From NCBI GenBank assembly GCA_900755865.1, contig CAAEHZ010000154.1:1-12078 (forward strand): a DNA stretch of 12,078 nt. Reading direction: 5' to 3'. This document shows positions 5,288 through 12,078 of this stretch, piece by piece. The notes beneath the pieces were generated by a model. The model ran no database searches. It was not told where the DNA came from and saw only the letters and a list, made by a program, of their open reading frames with translations. A program made the position numbers and the translations under genes. Source of the DNA: Lachnospiraceae bacterium (GTDB taxonomy: Bacteria > Bacillota > Clostridia > Lachnospirales > Lachnospiraceae). Each line of letters begins with the position of its first letter. Position 1 is the first letter of the stretch.

Positions 5288-6676
5288 ATGGAGGAAAACA
5301 TGGATAATATTACGGATACGATTAAAGAAAACTGGTCTGTTATTAAAGAAACCATTCGCAGAGAATATAATATGTCTGATATTTCCTATCAGACCTGGGT
5401 CAAGCCCCTGGAGTTTTACACTATTACGGATGATGTGATTCATATCATCATTCCTTCCGACCAGGCGCATGCCCTGAATTATATTTCTTCTAAATATAAG
5501 AGTTTTTTTCAGGTGACAATCACGGAGATGTTTGACCATCCCTATGATATTAAATTTATTCTGGAAAAGGATGCCATGGTAAAGGAAACCCAGGATAATG
5601 ACATGTCCGTTTCCAACCCTGTCTATAATATCAACTATGAAAATGCAAATTTAAACCCGAAGTATAAATTTGATACCTTTGTTGTAGGCAGCAATAATAA
5701 ATTTGCCCATTCTGCTTCCCTTGCCGTTGCGGAATCTCCCGGAGAAGCATACAACCCTCTTTATTTATATGGAGGTCCCGGACTTGGCAAAACCCACCTG
5801 ATGCATTCCATCGGTCATTTCATTTTGGAGCAGAACCCGGATAAAAAGGTACTTTATGTTACCAGTGAGGAATTTACCAACGAGGTAATTGAATCCATCC
5901 GAAGCGGTAATGCGGCTTCCATGACAAAGCTTCGTGAAAAATACAGAACCGTGGATGTCCTGATGGTCGATGACGTGCAGTTTATCATTGGAAAGGAAAG
6001 TACACAGGAAGAATTTTTCCATACCTTTAATGTACTGCATGCTGCCAGAAAGCAGATTATTCTTTCCTCGGACAAGCCTCCGAAGGAAATGGAAACTCTC
6101 GATGAAAGATTCCGTTCCCGTTTCGAGTGGGGACTGATTGCAGATATCCAGCCGCCTGATTACGAAACAAGAATGGCAATCCTAAAGAAGAATGCTGAGA
6201 ATTATGATAAACAGATTGATGAAGAAATCATCAAATACATAGCTACAAACATCAAATCCAACATCAGGGAGCTGGAGGGCGCCTTTAATAAAATTATCGC
6301 CTTCGCAAAGCTGAACAAGGTAGACCTTACCATTGATTCCGCAGAGGAAGCCTTAAAGGACGTTATTTATCCGAATAAACCGAAGGAAATCACCCCTACC
6401 CTGATTATCAATGTGGTGGCGGAGCATTTCGGGGTCAAGCCGGAGGACATCACCTCTAAAAAGAGAAATTCTGAATTTGTGCAGCCCCGTCAGGTTGTCA
6501 TGTACCTCTGCAGGGAGCTGACAGATACTTCTCTTATCAACGTGGGGAAAATTCTCGGTAAGAAGGACCATACCACCGTTATGCACGGCGTCAAGAAAAT
6601 TGAAACCGAGATTCAGACCAACGAAGAGCTGAAAAACAAAATTGACATTATTATAAAGAAGATTAATCCGTCATGA
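5288..6676 (+). CDS. dnaA: Chromosomal replication initiator protein DnaA
   Basis: A 462-residue AAA+ ATPase that binds DnaA boxes, oligomerises with ATP and melts the origin. Domain I (about 1-90) carries YQTWVKPLEF (34-43); a short linker follows. The AAA+ core has Walker A GGPGLGKTH (162-170), Walker B MVDDVQF (226-232), sensor I LSSDKPP (259-265), the arginine-finger segment DERFRSRFEWGL (272-283) and sensor II NIRELEGAF (325-333). The C-terminal DNA-binding domain carries GKKDHTTVMHGVKKI (424-438). Two starts compete: ATG at 5288, preceded by AAAGGGAG, and ATG at 5300, preceded by GGAGG at five bases, which would give 458 residues. I kept the longer form. The gene is flanked by DnaA-box clusters on both sides and leads the rightward replication genes. 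Confidence 0.97.
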   Translation: MEENMDNITDTIKENWSVIKETIRREYNMSDISYQTWVKPLEFYTITDDVIHIIIPSDQAHALNYISSKYKSFFQVTITEMFDHPYDIKFILEKDAMVKETQDNDMSVSNPVYNINYENANLNPKYKFDTFVVGSNNKFAHSASLAVAESPGEAYNPLYLYGGPGLGKTHLMHSIGHFILEQNPDKKVLYVTSEEFTNEVIESIRSGNAASMTKLREKYRTVDVLMVDDVQFIIGKESTQEEFFHTFNVLHAARKQIILSSDKPPKEMETLDERFRSRFEWGLIADIQPPDYETRMAILKKNAENYDKQIDEEIIKYIATNIKSNIRELEGAFNKIIAFAKLNKVDLTIDSAEEALKDVIYPNKPKEITPTLIINVVAEHFGVKPEDITSKKRNSEFVQPRQVVMYLCRELTDTSLINVGKILGKKDHTTVMHGVKKIETEIQTNEELKNKIDIIIKKINPS

Positions 6677-6972
6677 TACTTAATCCACCTTTGAATGTGT
6701 TTTTCCTGTTCATAAACAGCTTTATGATGTTGATAACTTTTCAGAGGGGATTTTAAGTAAAAAACGGGATGTTAATTATTTCAGGGTTATCCATAGGGGT
6801 AATATCAAATATTCACGACATTACCCATTTCCTTTTTCCCTGAAAAATAGTATAATAAAAGCGGTTATGCACATATCTACATCTATTACTAATGAGTACT
6901 ACTAATTTCTTTTTTATTTGATAAAAAAAGCAGCGAAAAAATCACTCGGAAATGATGAAGGGAGTTATTCAC
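6677..6972. other. oriC part 2: dnaA-dnaN intergenic DnaA boxes and predicted unwinding region
   Basis: DnaA-box matches: TTATCAACA 6728-6736 (-), TTATCCATA 6787-6795 (+), TTATGCACA 6865-6873 (+) and TTATTCACA 6965-6973 (+). Three bases after the third box come CTA-CAT-CTA-TTA-CTA (6877-6891) and CTACTA (6899-6904), then a T-rich and A-rich tract (6905-6930). The triplets match the DnaA-trio element described in B. subtilis, which guides DnaA onto single strands, so melting is predicted here. The region corresponds to incC, the downstream half of the bipartite B. subtilis origin. A nested hairpin (6779-6845) lies in the middle. Confidence 0.85.
6851..6856 (+). promoter_or_regulatory. Possible -10 element of a dnaN promoter
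   Basis: A perfect TATAAT about 117 bases before the dnaN ATG. The expected -35 position (about 6828-6833, TTTCCT) is poor and there is no extended -10 TG, so the promoter is uncertain. The DnaA box at 6865-6873 would overlap the initial transcribed region. Confidence 0.4.
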
Positions 6973-8082
6973 ATGAAATTAGTTTGTTCCAAATCAAATC
7001 TGTTAAACGGCGTACAGATTGTATCGAAGGCTGTTTCAAATAAAACCACCATGTCTATATTGGAATGTATCATGGTAGATGCCACAAAAGGAATTATTAC
7101 TTTGACTGCAAACGATATGGACCTTGGTATTGAAACCATTATAGAAGGACAGATAGTAGAAAAGGGTTCTATTGCACTGGATGCAAAGATATTCCTTGAA
7201 ATCGTAAGAAAACTTCCCGACAGCGACATTACAATCGAAACAGATTCCTCATATAAGACAACCATTACCTGTGAGAAGGCAAAATTCAATATTATCGGAA
7301 AATCAGGAGAGGATTTCTCCTATTTACCTGTAGTAGAGAAGCAGGACAGCATTATTTTAAGCCAGTTTACCTTGAAGGAAGTGGTAAGACAGACGATTTT
7401 CTCCATTTCCGACAACGATAATAACAAGCTGATGACCGGTGAACTGTTTGAAATCAACGGGGACGAATTAAAGGTGGTTTCCCTTGACGGACACAGAATT
7501 TCCATCCGTAAAATCCAGTTGAAGGAAAGCTATGAGCCGAAGAAGGTGGTTGTTCCGGGAAAGACCTTAAATGAGGTCAGCAAGATTCTGCCCGGCGGAG
7601 CGGAAAATGATGTTACCATTTCCTTTACGCCCAAGCATATTGTATTTGAGTTTGAAAATACAACGGTTGTTTCCCGTCTGATTGAGGGAGAATATTTTAA
7701 GATTGACCAGATGCTTTCCAGCGATTATGAAACAAAGGTTAAAATCAATAAAAAGGAATTTTTAAGCTGTATTGACAGAGCGACCCTTCTGGTAAAGGAA
7801 GGAGATAAAAAGCCGATTATTATTAATATTACGGACGGCAGTATGGAACTGAAAATCAATTCCATACTGGGAAGCATGAATGAAGAGATTGATATTGAAA
7901 AACAGGGCAAGGATTTGATGATTGGCTTCAATCCAAAATTCCTGATTGATGCGCTTCGTGTTATTGATGAGGAAGAGGTAGAGCTTTATATGGTAAATCC
8001 CAAGGCTCCCTGCTCTATCAAGAATCCGGAAGAAAGCTATATTTACCTGATTCTTCCTGTCAACTTTTCAACAGTAAGCTAA
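6973..8082 (+). CDS. dnaN: DNA polymerase III subunit beta (sliding clamp)
   Basis: A 369-residue protein forming the dimeric ring that tethers DNA polymerase III and other clamp-binding proteins to DNA. Length and wording fit the family: MKLVCSKSNLLNGVQIVSKAV at the N-terminus, LTANDMDLGI (about 45-54), the central VSLDGHRIS stretch, and the C-terminal APCSIKNPEESYIYLILPV, part of the peptide-binding pocket. The start at 6973 is preceded by AAGGGAG eight bases upstream; an ATG seven codons earlier would place that ribosome binding site inside the gene and does not fit the family start. A DnaA-box match fills the spacer between ribosome binding site and ATG and overlaps the first base of the start codon. 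The next gene begins 23 bases after the stop. Confidence 0.97.
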   Translation: MKLVCSKSNLLNGVQIVSKAVSNKTTMSILECIMVDATKGIITLTANDMDLGIETIIEGQIVEKGSIALDAKIFLEIVRKLPDSDITIETDSSYKTTITCEKAKFNIIGKSGEDFSYLPVVEKQDSIILSQFTLKEVVRQTIFSISDNDNNKLMTGELFEINGDELKVVSLDGHRISIRKIQLKESYEPKKVVVPGKTLNEVSKILPGGAENDVTISFTPKHIVFEFENTTVVSRLIEGEYFKIDQMLSSDYETKVKINKKEFLSCIDRATLLVKEGDKKPIIINITDGSMELKINSILGSMNEEIDIEKQGKDLMIGFNPKFLIDALRVIDEEEVELYMVNPKAPCSIKNPEESYIYLILPVNFSTVS

Positions 8083-8105
8083 GCGTACAGTGAGCGTGCG
8101 CAGAA

Positions 8106-8327
8106 ATGGATGTAAAAATGGAAACGATTCATTTGAGAGAAGATTTTATCAAGCTGGGACAGGCATTAAAGGCTGCAGGGCTGGTAGAATCCGGTGTTGA
8201 GGCAAAGCTTGTGATTCAGGACGGTCAGGTAAAGGTGAACGGACAGGTAGAGTACCAGAGAGGGAAAAAGCTGGTTGCCGGAGATATTGTGGAATTTGAA
8301 GACGATACCATCAAAATAGAGATGTAA
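8106..8327 (+). CDS. yaaA: S4-domain RNA-binding protein of the YaaA (RlbA) type
   Basis: A 73-residue protein made of one S4 RNA-binding domain. The S4 pattern is clear: IKLGQALKAAGLVESGVEAKLVIQDGQVKVNG followed by RGKKLVAGDIVEF. In Firmicutes this gene regularly sits between dnaN and recF; relatives are linked to ribosome assembly or RNA binding, but the exact role is not settled. Neither candidate start has a good ribosome binding site. The ATG at 8106 gives 73 residues, and an ATG four codons later (8118) begins METIHLREDFIKLG, closer to the usual family start. Translation may depend on coupling to dnaN 23 bases upstream. recF begins 14 bases after the stop. Confidence 0.88.
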   Translation: MDVKMETIHLREDFIKLGQALKAAGLVESGVEAKLVIQDGQVKVNGQVEYQRGKKLVAGDIVEFEDDTIKIEM

Positions 8328-8341
8328 AGACGGTAAAATAC

Positions 8342-9430
8342 ATGATAATCAAATCAATAGAACTGGCGGATTACAGGAATTACGATTCCCTGAATCTGCA
8401 GTTTGACAAAGGAACGAATATTCTTTACGGGGACAACGCCCAGGGAAAAACAAATATTCTGGAGGCAATTTATGTTGCAGCCACTACAAAATCCCACAGG
8501 GGCAGTAAAGACAGGGAAATTGTAAATTTCGGAAAAGAAGAAGCTCATATCAGGACTTATCTGGAAAAGGAGGGCGTGGAAACGAGAGTGGACATGCACC
8601 TGAGAAAGTCCAAATCAAAGGGAATTGCCATTGACGGTCAGAAAATAAAAAAGGCAGCGGAGCTTCTTGGGCTTTGTAATGTGGTTTTCTTCTCTCCGGA
8701 GGACCTTGGAATTATCAAAAACGGTCCTGCAGAGAGAAGGCGCTTTGTAGATATGGAGCTTTGCCAGCTTGACAGTTTTTATCTCTATAACCTTAACCAT
8801 TACAATAAAATTGTCAATCAGCGGAATAAGCTGTTGAAGGATATGTATATGAACCCGGATTTAAAGGAAACCTTAAGCATCTGGGATATGCAGCTTGTTT
8901 CCTTTGGCAGTAAGGTGATTGAAAGAAGAAAGCTTTTTGTGGAGCAGCTAAATGAAATCATTTATGAGATACATAAAAAGCTGTCGGGTGAAAAGGAAGA
9001 GCTTTTTATTCGATATGAGCCTGATGTGGAGATTGAGGATTTTGAGAAAAAGCTGAAAGTGGGCCAGGATAGAGATATCAGGGCGAAAATGACTTCAGTG
9101 GGACCCCACAGGGATGATTTTTCCTTTCTTATCGGTGATGTGGACATCAGAAAGTTTGGTTCCCAGGGACAGCAGCGTACAGCAGCGTTATCTTTAAAGC
9201 TGTCGGAAATAGAGCTGGTAAAGAAGATTACGAAGGATACGCCGGTTTTACTGTTGGATGATGTACTTTCCGAACTGGATTCCAACAGGCAGAATTATCT
9301 GTTAAACAGCATCGGGGATATCCAGACGATTATTACCTGTACCGGACTGGAAGAATTTGTAAATAACCGGTTTGAAATCAATAAAATATTCCGGGTGGCA
9401 GATGGTGTTGTTACCTGCATGAATGAATAG
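8342..9430 (+). CDS. recF: DNA replication and repair protein RecF
   Basis: A 362-residue SMC-like ATPase that, with RecO and RecR, loads RecA at single-strand gaps and stalled forks. The N-terminus IKSIELADYRNYDSLNLQF is typical. Walker A is GDNAQGKTN at 30-38. The ABC signature lies in KFGSQGQQRTAALSLKL (271-287), Walker B in PVLLLDDV (301-308), and the D-loop in SELD (310-313). Length is normal for the family. It overlaps no neighbour: 14 bases separate it from the S4 gene, and the gyrB start lies 21 bases downstream. Its own ribosome binding site is weak, suggesting coupled translation in the dnaN-yaaA-recF-gyrBA cluster. The small remB (DUF370) gene found after recF in Bacillus is absent here. 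Confidence 0.96.
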   Translation: MIIKSIELADYRNYDSLNLQFDKGTNILYGDNAQGKTNILEAIYVAATTKSHRGSKDREIVNFGKEEAHIRTYLEKEGVETRVDMHLRKSKSKGIAIDGQKIKKAAELLGLCNVVFFSPEDLGIIKNGPAERRRFVDMELCQLDSFYLYNLNHYNKIVNQRNKLLKDMYMNPDLKETLSIWDMQLVSFGSKVIERRKLFVEQLNEIIYEIHKKLSGEKEELFIRYEPDVEIEDFEKKLKVGQDRDIRAKMTSVGPHRDDFSFLIGDVDIRKFGSQGQQRTAALSLKLSEIELVKKITKDTPVLLLDDVLSELDSNRQNYLLNSIGDIQTIITCTGLEEFVNNRFEINKIFRVADGVVTCMNE

Positions 9431-9451
9431 AAATGAGAAAGAGGTTTTTAA

Positions 9452-11581
<2,130 letters not shown>

Positions 11582-11602
11582 CATCAGAAATGAGGATTAT
11601 TT

Positions 11603-12078
11603 ATGAATGACGATATTTTTGACAACAAGGTGGAGATAGACAAGATTCATGAAGTCGATTTGAAGGAAAGAATGGAAACCTTCTACATCGATTATGCCAT
11701 GAGTGTTATCGCTTCCCGTGCGCTGCCGGATGTCAGGGATGGTTTGAAGCCCGTACAGAGGCGTGTTCTGTATTCCATGATTGAACTGAATAACGGTCCT
11801 GACAAGCCGCACCGTAAGAGTGCCCGTATCGTAGGTGATACCATGGGTAAATATCATCCCCATGGTGACAGCTCTATTTACGGTGCCCTGGTTAATATGG
11901 CACAGGACTGGAATATGAGATATCCCCTTGTTGACGGTCACGGTAATTTTGGTTCCATGGACGGTGACGGGGCTGCTGCGATGCGATATACCGAAGCAAG
12001 ACTTTCCAAAATTTCCATGGAGCTTCTTGCAGATATCAATAAAGATACCGTAGACTTCCAGCCGAACTTTGATGAGAC
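11603..12078 (+). CDS. gyrA: DNA gyrase subunit A, 5' part (cut by window end)
   Basis: An open frame of 158 complete codons running off the window: the N-terminal part of the DNA-cleaving gyrase subunit. The translation starts [20 protein letters not shown] and contains the family landmarks [20 protein letters not shown] (31-50), the [17 protein letters not shown] quinolone-determining region (85-101), and [10 protein letters not shown] (124-133), whose Y129 is the catalytic tyrosine equivalent to E. coli Y122. With the same offset of seven, S90 equals E. coli S83 and G94 equals D87. A ribosome binding site containing GAGG lies seven bases before the ATG. It follows gyrB closely and is cotranscribed. 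Confidence 0.97.
   Translation, partial: MNDDIFDNKVEIDKIHEVDLKERMETFYIDYAMSVIASRALPDVRDGLKPVQRRVLYSMIELNNGPDKPHRKSARIVGDTMGKYHPHGDSSIYGALVNMAQDWNMRYPLVDGHGNFGSMDGDGAAAMRYTEARLSKISMELLADINKDTVDFQPNFDE

Noticed and set aside
6952..6972. dnaN start seven codons upstream
   Set aside because: It would place the AAGGGAG ribosome binding site inside the gene; the family begins with MKL/MKF at 6973.
8083..8105. Hairpin or terminator between dnaN and the S4 gene
   Set aside because: The GCGT-rich bases do not form a stable stem and no T-tract follows.
11597..11941. 114-codon minus-strand frame
   Set aside because: It lies fully antisense to the conserved gyrA 5' coding region.

Overview
This window is the replication-origin neighbourhood of a low-GC Firmicute chromosome. 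Gene order, protein wording (the [17 protein letters not shown] stretch of GyrA, the IKQQKFSKL-type YidC, the RHR-type RnpA) and AT-rich intergenic DNA point to a Clostridia member, most likely Lachnospiraceae (Clostridium cluster XIVa). That assignment comes from recall of family sequences, not from a database search.

Layout. Two gene blocks diverge from an AT-rich region at about 4780-5287. Leftward (minus strand) run rpmH, rnpA, yidD, yidC, jag/khpB and then mnmE. Rightward (plus strand) run dnaA, dnaN, an S4-domain gene (yaaA type), recF, gyrB and the first 158 codons of gyrA, which is cut by the window end. There are no tRNA or rRNA genes, transposase genes or CRISPR arrays.

How it works together. 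The left block makes ribosomal protein L34, the RNase P protein, a membrane-insertion pair (YidD, YidC), an RNA-binding KH/R3H protein and a tRNA wobble-uridine modification GTPase. The right block makes the initiator, the sliding clamp, a small RNA-binding protein, a recombination mediator and DNA gyrase. The origin looks bipartite, as in Bacillus subtilis. A dense DnaA-box cluster lies upstream of dnaA. A second, smaller cluster lies between dnaA and dnaN and includes a box followed by CTA/TTA triplets (a DnaA-trio-like element) and an AT-rich tract, which is the best candidate for the unwinding site. One DnaA-box match sits between the ribosome binding site and the start codon of dnaN.

Less ordinary content. 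(1) A roughly 140-base structured inverted-repeat element lies directly beyond the mnmE stop, with half of a second copy at the window's left edge. (2) A different structured repeat occurs twice around the jag-mnmE gap, one copy supplying the mnmE leader. (3) An intrinsic terminator sits inside the rpmH-rnpA operon. (4) YidC lacks the usual groove arginine, lacks an N-terminal lipoprotein signal and carries a long extracellular insertion. (5) GyrB has an insertion of about 65 mostly charged residues in its ATPase domain. (6) GyrA has glycine at the quinolone-determining position equivalent to E. coli D87. No wholly new multi-gene system is visible; the best candidates for undescribed elements are the two structured repeat families.
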